Shown: positions 1 through 6,217 of the stretch, in pieces
Position numbering within the stretch: position 1 is the stretch's first letter
How the letters are laid out: each line of letters starts with the position of its first letter
DNA from: Bacteroidota bacterium
Lineage (GTDB): Bacteria > Bacteroidota > Bacteroidia > Bacteroidales > WCHB1-69
NCBI GenBank assembly: GCA_023459435.1
Contig: JAEWUL010000063.1
Coordinates: forward strand, 1-6,217
DNA length: 6,217 nt
Direction: 5' to 3'
Program-made: the position numbers and the translations under genes
The notes under the pieces: model-generated
The model's input: only the letters and a program-made list of their open reading frames with translations
Told to the model about the DNA's origin: nothing
Databases searched by the model: none

Positions 1-337
1 ACACATTACCTCCATTAATACCACTATCGATATTGGTATGCATTGAATACAATAATATTTTGTTTTCCAAAGCTTTGCAGATTACCTTGCCCACACGGTT
101 GGTGGGTTCCACTTTTTTTAATCCGGTTTTATAGATGATAGGGTGATGTGAAATCACCATATTACAATTTTTGGCTATTGCTTCATCCAGAACTTTCTCA
201 CTCATGTCAAAACAAACCATCACACCGGTAATCTCACGTTCTTTGTCGCCACATTGAATGCCGCAATTATCAAAATCTTCCTGCCAGTGCAAGGGGAATT
301 TGGTTTCGAGATGGTGTATTACTTCTTTTATTTTCAT
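1..337 (-). CDS. Nif3-like dinuclear metal centre protein, N-terminal part (cut by window edge)
   Basis: The first 112 residues of a Nif3/YbgI family protein (DUF34, also labelled 'GTP cyclohydrolase 1 type 2 homolog') read from an ATG at 337-335. The frame stays open to the window edge, so the gene is partial here but not visibly broken. Seen: a start of MKIKEVIHHLE type, a DNCGIQCGD segment (residues 23-31) in the usual family position, the metal-binding pair H64-H65 in ISHHPII, and HTNID (100-104) with D104 as the expected third ligand. The family's C-terminal His and Glu ligands lie outside the window. Family members form toroidal hexamers with two metals per active site. Their physiological reaction is not settled, so the cyclohydrolase label should not be taken as function. 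The gene starts 19 bp after the parE stop on the same strand, so co-transcription is likely. No Shine-Dalgarno is visible; the leader is almost all A/T, as is usual in Bacteroidota. Confidence 0.9.
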   Translation of the reverse strand, partial: MKIKEVIHHLETKFPLHWQEDFDNCGIQCGDKEREITGVMVCFDMSEKVLDEAIAKNCNMVISHHPIIYKTGLKKVEPTNRVGKVICKALENKILLYSMHTNIDSGINGGNV

Positions 338-356
338 GATATTTAAAAATTAATGA

Positions 357-2198
357 TTATTCTTTGGCTTCATCAATCTCTTCTCTCAGGTTTTCAATAA
401 TAAACTGTTGTCGAGACATATTGTTATCGCCCATATAAAACTCCAGTAGTTTTTCAAGGTTGGTTCCTTTTTCAAGAACCACAGGTTCAAGTCGGATAGA
501 TTTCCCAATAAAACCCTTAAATTCAGAAGGAGAGATCTCTCCCAGACCTTTAAAACGTGTTATTTCAGGTTTATTTCCGAGGGCTTTAATGGCATTAATA
601 CGTTCCTCTTCGGAATAGCAGTAGATCGTTTTTTGTTTATTTCTAACGCGGAAAAGGGGTGTTTGTAATATGTAAACGTGTCCTGTTTTCACCACATCAG
701 GAAAATATTTTAAAAAGAAAGTTAACAAAAGGAGACGGATATGCATCCCATCCACATCAGCATCGGTAGCAAAAACGATATTGTTATACCTTAAACCTTC
801 CAGACCATCTTCAATATTTAAAGCAGCTTGTAAGAGGCTAAACTCCTCATTTTCATAAATCACACGTTTTGATTTTTTAAAAGTGTTTTGAGGTTTACCC
901 CTAAGGCTGAACACCGCCTGGGTCTGGGCATCTCTTGATTGTGTAATCGAACCGGATGCAGAATCACCTTCGGTAATAAAAATGGTGGAATCTAATCTTT
1001 TGGGATCGTTGCTGTTAAAGTGAATCCTACAATCTCTTAATTTTGAATTGTGAAGACTCACCTTTTTCTGGATCTCTTTAGATGTTTTTTTGATATTCGC
1101 AATCTCTTTCCGTTCTTTTTCAGATTCAACAATCTTTTTCTGAATCGCATCTGCAACGGTGGGGTTCATGTGTAGATATTTATCCAGCAATCTACCCACA
1201 ATATCATTGATATAATTCCGGATGGTCTGACCACCCGGAGTCATGTGTTGAGATCCCAGCTTGGTTTTGGTCTGGGATTCGAAAATGGCATTTTTCACTT
1301 TGATAGAGAGTGCTGCCACAATTGAATTCCGAATATCACTGGGGTCGTAGTCTTTTTTGTAGAAATCACGTATGGTTTTTACAATCGCTTCTCGGAATGC
1401 TTGTTGATGAGTACCCCCTTGTGTTGTGTTTTGACTATTCACAAAGGAATGATACTCCTCACCATACCTTCTGGTTGTATGAACAATGGCGAACTCAAAA
1501 TCATCATCTTTAAGATGGATGGGGGGATATAACATTTCCCCTTCTACGTTGTTGTTCAGCAGGTCAAGTAATCCATTTTTGGAAAAATATTTTTTGCCAT
1601 TAAAGCTAATGGTCAGTCCACGGTTCAGATAGACATAATTCCACATCATCACTTCAATATACTCGGTATACCAATGAAAGTTTTCAAATAACGACTGATC
1701 TGGCACAAAAGAAACGAGGGTTCCATTAGGTTCTTCTGTATGTTCAATAGCTGTTTCAGTCACTTTTTTACCACAGGAGAACTCTGCTTTTTTCGTTTTT
1801 TTATCAACCCAACTTTGTACAATAAACTTGGAAGATAGAGCATTGACTGCTTTAACACCTACACCATTCATCCCGATGGCCGTTTCGTATGCACTACTCT
1901 CATTAAATTTTCCACCGGTATTGATCTTCGAAACACAATCCACCACGCTTTTCAGTGGAATACCTCTTCCAAAGTCACGAATGGTTACTTTGTGTTCCTT
2001 TATGGAAACCTCAATCGTTTTTCCATAACCTCTCATAAATTCATCAATAGAATTGTCGAGCACCTCTTTAAGAAGTACATAAATACCGTCATCATGGGAG
2101 GAACCATCCCCTAATTTTCCGATATACATTCCGGGACGCATCCTGATATGTTCGTCCCAATCCAGTGTAATGATACTATCCTCTTTGTAGTCAGCCAT
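357..2198 (-). CDS. parE: DNA topoisomerase IV subunit B (type IIA topoisomerase ATPase/TOPRIM subunit)
   Basis: ATPase subunit of topoisomerase IV; with ParC it decatenates replicated chromosomes and relaxes supercoils in the cytoplasm. The 613-residue product has the full GyrB/ParE order. The GHKL ATPase carries [10 protein letters not shown] (44-53; general-base E45, N49), RDFGRGIP (74-81) and the lid [14 protein letters not shown] (109-122). The transducer domain has the QTK loop at 309-311 (K311). The TOPRIM domain has EGDSASG (410-416; E410) and DADVDG (479-484; D479, D481) as Mg2+ ligands, then RFKGLGE (548-554). ParE rather than GyrB is favoured by the short length, the lack of the large GyrB insert, and the [10 protein letters not shown] and [13 protein letters not shown] segments typical of Bacteroidota topoisomerase IV. 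Start: the frame extends upstream to 2282, but homologues begin MADYKEDSI at 2198, and a TAnnTTTG promoter box (2225-2232) lies within the extension, so 2198 is chosen. The stop is TAA. ParC is not in the window. Confidence 0.96.
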   Translation of the reverse strand: MADYKEDSIITLDWDEHIRMRPGMYIGKLGDGSSHDDGIYVLLKEVLDNSIDEFMRGYGKTIEVSIKEHKVTIRDFGRGIPLKSVVDCVSKINTGGKFNESSAYETAIGMNGVGVKAVNALSSKFIVQSWVDKKTKKAEFSCGKKVTETAIEHTEEPNGTLVSFVPDQSLFENFHWYTEYIEVMMWNYVYLNRGLTISFNGKKYFSKNGLLDLLNNNVEGEMLYPPIHLKDDDFEFAIVHTTRRYGEEYHSFVNSQNTTQGGTHQQAFREAIVKTIRDFYKKDYDPSDIRNSIVAALSIKVKNAIFESQTKTKLGSQHMTPGGQTIRNYINDIVGRLLDKYLHMNPTVADAIQKKIVESEKERKEIANIKKTSKEIQKKVSLHNSKLRDCRIHFNSNDPKRLDSTIFITEGDSASGSITQSRDAQTQAVFSLRGKPQNTFKKSKRVIYENEEFSLLQAALNIEDGLEGLRYNNIVFATDADVDGMHIRLLLLTFFLKYFPDVVKTGHVYILQTPLFRVRNKQKTIYCYSEEERINAIKALGNKPEITRFKGLGEISPSEFKGFIGKSIRLEPVVLEKGTNLEKLLEFYMGDNNMSRQQFIIENLREEIDEAKE

Positions 2199-2224
2199 CT
2201 TGTAGTACGTGATTTTATAACCTG

Positions 2225-2232
2225 CAAAAGTA
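2225..2232 (-). promoter_or_regulatory. Predicted Bacteroidota -7 promoter box for the parE-nif3 unit
   Basis: Read on the minus strand this is TACTTTTG, a full match to the TAnnTTTG consensus of the Bacteroidota primary sigma factor, followed by CAGG. Transcription would begin about 5-8 bases downstream, near 2217-2220, giving a leader of roughly 20 bases before the parE ATG at 2198. No good TTG -33 element is present at the expected distance, so the call rests on the -7 box and its position. It explains why the upstream in-frame ATG at 2282 should not be used. Confidence 0.6.
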
Positions 2233-2250
2233 CAAAAAAAAGCGAAAGGC

Positions 2251-2261
2251 GTAACTGTTAC
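2251..2261. repeat. 11-bp perfect palindrome between the divergent promoter boxes
   Basis: GTAACTGTTAC is two 5-bp arms, GTAAC and GTTAC, around a central T. It lies in the 38-bp spacer between the two divergent -7 boxes, in the region where both promoters should have their -33 contacts, and is flanked by an A-run (2233-2241) and a T-run (2262-2268). It could be an operator shared by both transcription units. A palindrome this short can also arise by chance in AT-rich DNA, and I do not recognise a regulator for it. Confidence 0.3.
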
Positions 2262-2270
2262 TTTTTTTAC

Positions 2271-2278
2271 TATCTTTG
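2271..2278 (+). promoter_or_regulatory. Predicted Bacteroidota -7 promoter box for the aminotransferase-uvrB-lpxH unit
   Basis: TATCTTTG matches the TAnnTTTG consensus exactly and is followed by CC. Transcription would start around 2283-2286, leaving a leader of nearly 50 bases, very A-rich, before the ATG at 2333. No clear TTG -33 element is found about 19 bases upstream; that interval is occupied by a T-run and the 2251-2261 palindrome. The leader has no Shine-Dalgarno sequence. Confidence 0.6.
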
Positions 2279-2332
2279 CCACAATATTTTAGAAACAAAA
2301 AATAAACGTATTATATTAAAGATCAATAAGTT

Positions 2333-3529
2333 ATGCCAAAAATTTCAAAAAAAGGTGAGGCAATGCCTGCATCTCCAATCCGAAAACTGGTTCCTTACTC
2401 AGAAACAGCGAAAAAAAAGGGTGTTCATGTGTATCATTTGAATATTGGTCAACCCGATATTGAAACGCCTGAGATTGCTCGTCAAGCAATTAAAGATTGT
2501 GATATTAAAGTCGTTGAATATACGCATTCTGCCGGTTTGTTGAGTTATAGAGAAAAACTGGTTTCCTATTATAAAACGGTGGGTATCGAATTGACAACCG
2601 AAGAGATTATCGTTACCAACGGTGGTTCTGAAGCGATCCTTTTTGCTTTTAACAGTTGTCTGGATCCCGATGATGAAGTGATTGTTCCTGAACCTTTTTA
2701 TGCAAACTATAATGGGTTTTCTACTAGTGCAGGTGTGAAAGTGAAACCGATCATCTCTTCCATCGAAAACGGATTTGCACTCCCTCCAATCGAAGAGTTT
2801 GAAAAAATCATCACGCCTAAAACAAAAGCGATTATGATTTGTAATCCTAATAACCCAACCGGTTATTTATACTCAAAAGAGGAGTTGGAAAAGTTGAGTC
2901 AAATTGTGGAAAAACATGATCTTTTCCTGTTTGCCGATGAAGTGTATAGAGAGTTCTGCTATGATGGTGAAAAACATTTCTCTGTTATGGAATTGAAAAA
3001 TATTGAACAGAATGTGGTTCTATTAGACTCTGTATCAAAAAGATATAGTGCTTGTGGCGTAAGAGTGGGTGCTTTTATCTCTAAAAATAAAGAGGTGATC
3101 CAAACTGCCATGAAGTTTGCTCAGGCTCGTTTGAGTCCACCTACTTATGGTCAGATTCTTGGTGAAGCGGCTATCTCAACACCAAAATCGTATTTTGATA
3201 TGGTTATTGATGATTATGTGGCTAGAAGAAACTGTGTTGTAGATGCCATTAATAAAATGCCGGGTTGTTTCTGCCCAAATCCTAAAGGTGCGTTCTACGT
3301 TGTGGCTCGTTTACCAATCGACAATTCAGATAAATTCTGTCAATGGTTACTTGAAGATTTTGATTATAACAATAAAACCGTAATGTTAGCTCCTGCTACC
3401 GGATTTTACTCTACTCAAGGACAAGGTTTGGATGAAGTGAGAATCAGTTATTGTTTGAAGGTAGATGATTTAAAAGAAGCGATGACTTGCTTGGCAGAAG
3501 CCCTTAAGGTGTATCCGGGTAGAAAATAA
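2333..3529 (+). CDS. Pyridoxal-phosphate-dependent aminotransferase, fold type I (aspartate aminotransferase superfamily)
   Basis: Cytosolic PLP enzyme predicted to move an amino group between an amino acid and a 2-oxo acid. The complete 398-residue product has the class I/II landmarks in order: LNIGQPD (36-42), the phosphate-binding NGGSEA (96-101), PFYANY (121-126), NPNNPTG (171-177), ADEVY (201-205; D202 pairs with the PLP pyridine nitrogen, Y205 with its O3'), SVSKRYSACGVRVG (233-246; K236 forms the Schiff base, R244 contacts phosphate) and DEVRISY (368-374; R370 should bind the substrate carboxylate). All catalytic residues are present, so it should be active. Substrate choice cannot be read from the sequence; databases usually name this group aspartate aminotransferase, and aromatic or other acceptors remain possible. 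The start at 2333 is favoured over M11 because residues 1-20 resemble the family's conserved MPxISKKG...MPASPIRKLV beginning. It is first in a plus-strand unit, and its TAA overlaps the uvrB ATG by one base. Confidence 0.94.
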   Translation: MPKISKKGEAMPASPIRKLVPYSETAKKKGVHVYHLNIGQPDIETPEIARQAIKDCDIKVVEYTHSAGLLSYREKLVSYYKTVGIELTTEEIIVTNGGSEAILFAFNSCLDPDDEVIVPEPFYANYNGFSTSAGVKVKPIISSIENGFALPPIEEFEKIITPKTKAIMICNPNNPTGYLYSKEELEKLSQIVEKHDLFLFADEVYREFCYDGEKHFSVMELKNIEQNVVLLDSVSKRYSACGVRVGAFISKNKEVIQTAMKFAQARLSPPTYGQILGEAAISTPKSYFDMVIDDYVARRNCVVDAINKMPGCFCPNPKGAFYVVARLPIDNSDKFCQWLLEDFDYNNKTVMLAPATGFYSTQGQGLDEVRISYCLKVDDLKEAMTCLAEALKVYPGRK

Positions 3530-3531
3530 TG
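3527..3531 (+). promoter_or_regulatory. TAATG stop-start overlap joining the aminotransferase gene to uvrB
   Basis: The aminotransferase TAA (3527-3529) and the uvrB ATG (3529-3531) share one A. No Shine-Dalgarno sequence precedes the uvrB start, so translation of uvrB probably depends on ribosomes finishing the upstream gene and re-initiating. The overlap is seen directly; the coupling is inferred. Confidence 0.7.
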
Positions 3532-5550
3532 AACTTTAAGCTTGTCTCCTCATTTGAACCCAGCGGTGATCAACCGGAAGCTATCAAACAACTGGTAGAG
3601 GGGTTACAACGTGGAGATCAGGCACAAACCCTACTGGGTGTTACCGGTTCCGGAAAAACGTTTACCATTGCAAATGTCTTAAAAGAGGTAAATCGTCCGG
3701 CCCTTATCCTCAGTCATAATAAAACTTTAGCAGCTCAACTGTATTCCGAGTTTAAAACTTTTTTTCCGGAGAATGCAGTTGAGTTCTTTGTTTCTTACTA
3801 CGACTACTACCAGCCCGAAGCATATTTACCCTCCTCAAATACCTATATTGAAAAAGATCTTTCGATCAATGAAGAGATAGAGAAACTGCGTTTAAGAACA
3901 ACGTCAACCTTACTTTCCGGGAGAAGGGATGTGGTCGTTGTGGCTTCTGTTTCTTGTATTTATGGTATTGGAAATCCGGAAGATTTTGCGAAAAGTGTTA
4001 TCAATATTCATCAAGGGATGGTGATCAACCGGGATCAGATTTTGCTGGCATTGGTGAACAGTTTGTATTCTCGTACAGAACTTACTCTGGAACCGGCTAA
4101 ATTTAGAGTGAAAGGGGATACTGTTGATCTTTTTCCTCCTTACAACGATAATGCTTATAGAATTATCTTCTGGGATAATGAAATAGAAAAAATTGAAGAG
4201 ATTGAAGCAGAATCGGGGAAAAAGATCACAACTTTAACAGATCTGAAAATTTATCCTGCAAATCTATTTGTTACTTCTCAGGAGTCCATTAATGATGCCA
4301 TTCAACAAATAAAGTTAGATTTAGGAGCTCAGATCGATTATTTAAAATCGATCGGCAAACATCTGGAAGCCAAAAGACTGGATGATCGGGTTACCTATGA
4401 TGTAGAGATGATGAAAGAGTTGGGTTACTGTTCCGGTATCGAGAACTATTCCCGATACTTTGATAAACGGAAACAAGGGGAACGCCCTTTTTGTATCATC
4501 GATTTTTTTCCCGATGATTTCATTCTCATTGTGGATGAAAGTCATGTTTCTGTTCCACAAATTGGAGCGATGTATGGTGGTGATCGTGCCCGAAAAATCA
4601 ATCTAGTTGAATATGGTTTTCGACTACCTGCAGCTATGGATAACAGGCCGTTAAAGTTTCAGGAGTTTGAATCTTTAATTGGACAAAGCATATATGTCAG
4701 TGCTACTCCTGCGATGTATGAGTTGAGTAAATCTGACGGTGTAATTGTGGAACAAGTAGTGCGACCAACCGGATTGCTGGATCCTCCCATTGATGTGCGT
4801 CCAGCCGATAACCAGGTGGATGATCTTCTAGATGAAGTCGAAAATTGTGTCTCAAAAGGACAGAGAGTCCTGGTAACCACTTTAACCAAAAAGATGGCAG
4901 AAGAGCTCAGTGCTTATTTGATTCGAATCGGGATTAAAACCAAGTATATTCACTCAGATGTGGATACTTTTGAACGTGTTGAAATACTACAAGATCTTAG
5001 AGCCGGTGCTATTGATGTTCTGGTTGGTGTAAACTTGTTAAGAGAAGGCTTAGACCTTCCGGAAGTGGCATTAGTGGCCATTATGGATGCGGATAAAGAG
5101 GGGTTTTTAAGAAATGAACGATCTTTGACTCAAACCGCTGGTCGTGCAGCCCGACATTCTGAAGGAAAAGTGATCTTTTATGCCAACAAAATGACCAAAT
5201 CAATGCAGGCTACCATCGATGAAACCAATCGGAGAAGAGCCAAACAGATGGCGTATAATGAAAAACATCATATTAATCCTACTACGGTTCAGAAAAATGA
5301 AGATTTTTCCCTGGCAAACGCTTTAGAATTATCCAAAAAAGAATCCCAAAAATATCACATTTCAGATCCAAATACAACCTTGGCTGCAGAAGAAGATTCT
5401 TTCAAAATGCTCAACCTGAAACAACTACAAGATCAACTGAAAAAATTGAGAAAAGAATTGGAAGTAGCTATTAAGGATCTCGATTTTATGAAAGCTCAAG
5501 ATCTTAAAAATAAAATCATACAGGTTGAATCATTGATTAAATCATATTAA
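3529..5550 (+). CDS. uvrB: Excinuclease ABC subunit B (UvrB)
   Basis: Damage-verification helicase of nucleotide excision repair: UvrA loads it, it opens and checks the lesion, then recruits UvrC for incision. The complete 673-residue product is of usual family length. Seen in order: Walker A GVTGSGKT (37-44; K43), the beta-hairpin region YYDYYQPEAY (90-99) that inserts between DNA strands, SVSCIYGIG (140-148), the DESH Walker B box (336-339), SATP (391-394), the helicase domain 2 segment VGVNLLREGLDLPEV (499-513) and motif VI QTAGRAAR (535-542) with arginines 539 and 542. A C-terminal UVR helical hairpin (about 627-665) is the expected UvrC/UvrA contact. Small departures: the usual RG before FRV in the UvrA-binding region is replaced by PA (189-190), and FWGDE reads FWDNE (214-218). 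The UVR motif has I and K where small or acidic residues are common. None affects a catalytic box. The gene overlaps the aminotransferase by one base and precedes lpxH by 11 bp. UvrA and UvrC are not in the window. Confidence 0.98.
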   Translation: MNFKLVSSFEPSGDQPEAIKQLVEGLQRGDQAQTLLGVTGSGKTFTIANVLKEVNRPALILSHNKTLAAQLYSEFKTFFPENAVEFFVSYYDYYQPEAYLPSSNTYIEKDLSINEEIEKLRLRTTSTLLSGRRDVVVVASVSCIYGIGNPEDFAKSVINIHQGMVINRDQILLALVNSLYSRTELTLEPAKFRVKGDTVDLFPPYNDNAYRIIFWDNEIEKIEEIEAESGKKITTLTDLKIYPANLFVTSQESINDAIQQIKLDLGAQIDYLKSIGKHLEAKRLDDRVTYDVEMMKELGYCSGIENYSRYFDKRKQGERPFCIIDFFPDDFILIVDESHVSVPQIGAMYGGDRARKINLVEYGFRLPAAMDNRPLKFQEFESLIGQSIYVSATPAMYELSKSDGVIVEQVVRPTGLLDPPIDVRPADNQVDDLLDEVENCVSKGQRVLVTTLTKKMAEELSAYLIRIGIKTKYIHSDVDTFERVEILQDLRAGAIDVLVGVNLLREGLDLPEVALVAIMDADKEGFLRNERSLTQTAGRAARHSEGKVIFYANKMTKSMQATIDETNRRRAKQMAYNEKHHINPTTVQKNEDFSLANALELSKKESQKYHISDPNTTLAAEEDSFKMLNLKQLQDQLKKLRKELEVAIKDLDFMKAQDLKNKIIQVESLIKSY

Positions 5551-5561
5551 ATTCTATCATC

Positions 5562-6217
5562 ATGACTATAACCGGAACATGTTATTTTGCATCAGATTTT
5601 CACTTTGGATCACCAACCAAAGAGTTAAGTGATCAAAGGGAGGAGTTGATTTTACAGTGGTTAGATCTTGTTATTCAGGATGGAAAACATTTGTTTCTTC
5701 TAGGTGATATCTTTGATTACTGGTTTGAATACAAGTGTGTAATTCCAAAAGGCAATTACCGCTTTCTCGCTAAACTGTATGAGGTAAGAAAAAAAGGGAT
5801 CCACATCTATTATTTTACCGGAAATCATGATATGTGGGTGAGAACTTATCTCAAGGATGAGTTTGGTATTCAAATTTTTAGAGATCAGAAAGAGTTTACC
5901 ATTAACGGAAAAAGGTGTATGGTTGGACATGGTGATGGTTTAGGTCCAGGACAATATGGATATAAACTGATGAGATGGATGTTCAGTCGTAAGGTCAATA
6001 TTTGGTTATATGGATTATTGCCAACCTCCACATCATTTGCCATTGCCCGTTTCTTCTCCAAAAAAAGCAGAGCCATGACTCCCTCCCACGAAGAACATTT
6101 TATGGGAGAAGAGAAAGAGTTTGTGATCCAATACATCAAAGCATATTTAAAGAAGCATCAAATAGATTATTTTATTTACGGACATCGACATCTGGCATTA
6201 GATATTCCGATTCAGGA
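5562..6217 (+). CDS. lpxH: UDP-2,3-diacylglucosamine pyrophosphatase, LpxH-like calcineurin-type phosphoesterase (3' end cut by window)
   Basis: Predicted to cleave UDP-2,3-diacylglucosamine to lipid X and UMP in lipid A synthesis, at the inner face of the cytoplasmic membrane. The 218 visible residues contain every metallophosphoesterase block: SDFHFG (11-16; D12, H14), GDIFDYW (48-54; D49), GNHD (87-90; N88), GHGD (122-125; H123) and GHRH (207-210; H208, H210). These line up with the seven metal ligands of E. coli LpxH. Between the fourth and fifth blocks, residues about 132-170 are rich in aromatic, hydrophobic and basic residues (RWMFSR, WLYGLLP, ARFFSKKSR), which fits the lipid-binding lid of LpxH and peripheral membrane contact. 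The frame is still open at the window edge; perhaps 30-40 residues are missing, judging by family length. The ATG at 5562 is the first start after the uvrB TAA and places the SDFH block at the normal distance. There is no Shine-Dalgarno. Another phosphoesterase of the same superfamily (LpxH2-like) is the main alternative. Confidence 0.87.
   Translation, partial: MTITGTCYFASDFHFGSPTKELSDQREELILQWLDLVIQDGKHLFLLGDIFDYWFEYKCVIPKGNYRFLAKLYEVRKKGIHIYYFTGNHDMWVRTYLKDEFGIQIFRDQKEFTINGKRCMVGHGDGLGPGQYGYKLMRWMFSRKVNIWLYGLLPTSTSFAIARFFSKKSRAMTPSHEEHFMGEEKEFVIQYIKAYLKKHQIDYFIYGHRHLALDIPIQ

Noticed and set aside
338..356. Possible separate promoter or terminator between parE and the Nif3-like gene
   Set aside because: The 19-bp gap is A/T-only apart from single bases and holds neither a TAnnTTTG box nor a hairpin.
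1310..2028. Two plus-strand open frames of 66-67 codons inside parE
   Set aside because: They are antisense to well-conserved ParE domains; the sense protein fully explains the sequence.
2148..2441. A 97-codon plus-strand open frame spanning the divergent intergenic region
   Set aside because: It overlaps the start of parE on one side and the aminotransferase start in another frame on the other. Its low-complexity, Lys/Phe/Tyr-rich product resembles no family I know, and it covers both promoter boxes.
4342..4889. Minus-strand open frames of 72 and 76 codons inside uvrB
   Set aside because: They are antisense shadows of conserved UvrB helicase sequence, with no promoter or family resemblance.
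5534..5544. Palindrome TGATTAAATCA at the end of uvrB, considered as a terminator or operator
   Set aside because: The arms are only 5 bp and all but two pairs are A-T, it encodes the UvrB C-terminus, no T-run of terminator type follows, and the next gene starts 18 bp later on the same strand.
5700..6139. Minus-strand open frames of 76 and 84 codons near the right end
   Set aside because: They lie opposite the LpxH-like gene, whose metal-binding blocks show that the plus strand is the coding one.
1..6217. Search for a new defence system, mobile element, CRISPR array, riboswitch or structured RNA
   Set aside because: Coding sequence of five recognisable housekeeping families fills all but about 160 bases. 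The only sizeable gap is 134 bp and is explained by two promoters; no repeat arrays or transposase remnants were seen.

Overview
This 6.2 kb window looks like an ordinary housekeeping chromosome segment from a member of the Bacteroidota, probably Bacteroidales-like. The lineage call rests on four things. The ParE-type topoisomerase, the PLP aminotransferase and the metallophosphoesterase have family-typical Bacteroidota sequence. The -7 promoter boxes are of the TAnnTTTG type. Start codons have AT-rich leaders without Shine-Dalgarno sequences. Base composition is moderately AT-rich. I cannot place it to genus from sequence alone. No mobile element, CRISPR array, RNA gene or sign of horizontal transfer was seen.

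Layout: two divergent transcription units leave a 134-bp intergenic region (2199-2332). On the minus strand, a type IIA topoisomerase B subunit (parE, 357-2198) is followed after 19 bp by a Nif3-family dinuclear metal protein (1-337), which runs off the left edge of the window. On the plus strand, a fold-type I PLP aminotransferase (2333-3529) overlaps uvrB (3529-5550) by one base in a TAATG junction. An LpxH-like UDP-2,3-diacylglucosamine pyrophosphatase (5562 to the right edge, truncated by the window) follows 11 bp later.

The divergent region carries back-to-back TAnnTTTG boxes, one per strand, with a short perfect palindrome between them. The leftward box lies inside the 28-codon extension that the longest parE reading frame would have. 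That, together with family homology, places the parE start at 2198 rather than 2282.

Functionally the genes cover chromosome decatenation (ParE), nucleotide excision repair (UvrB), amino-acid transamination, lipid A synthesis (LpxH) and an uncharacterised conserved metal protein. They do not form one pathway, and the plus-strand operon looks like a mixed housekeeping operon. I found no convincing new system. The items worth a second look are the start correction, the shared regulatory region, the coupled aminotransferase-uvrB junction and a few local departures in UvrB.
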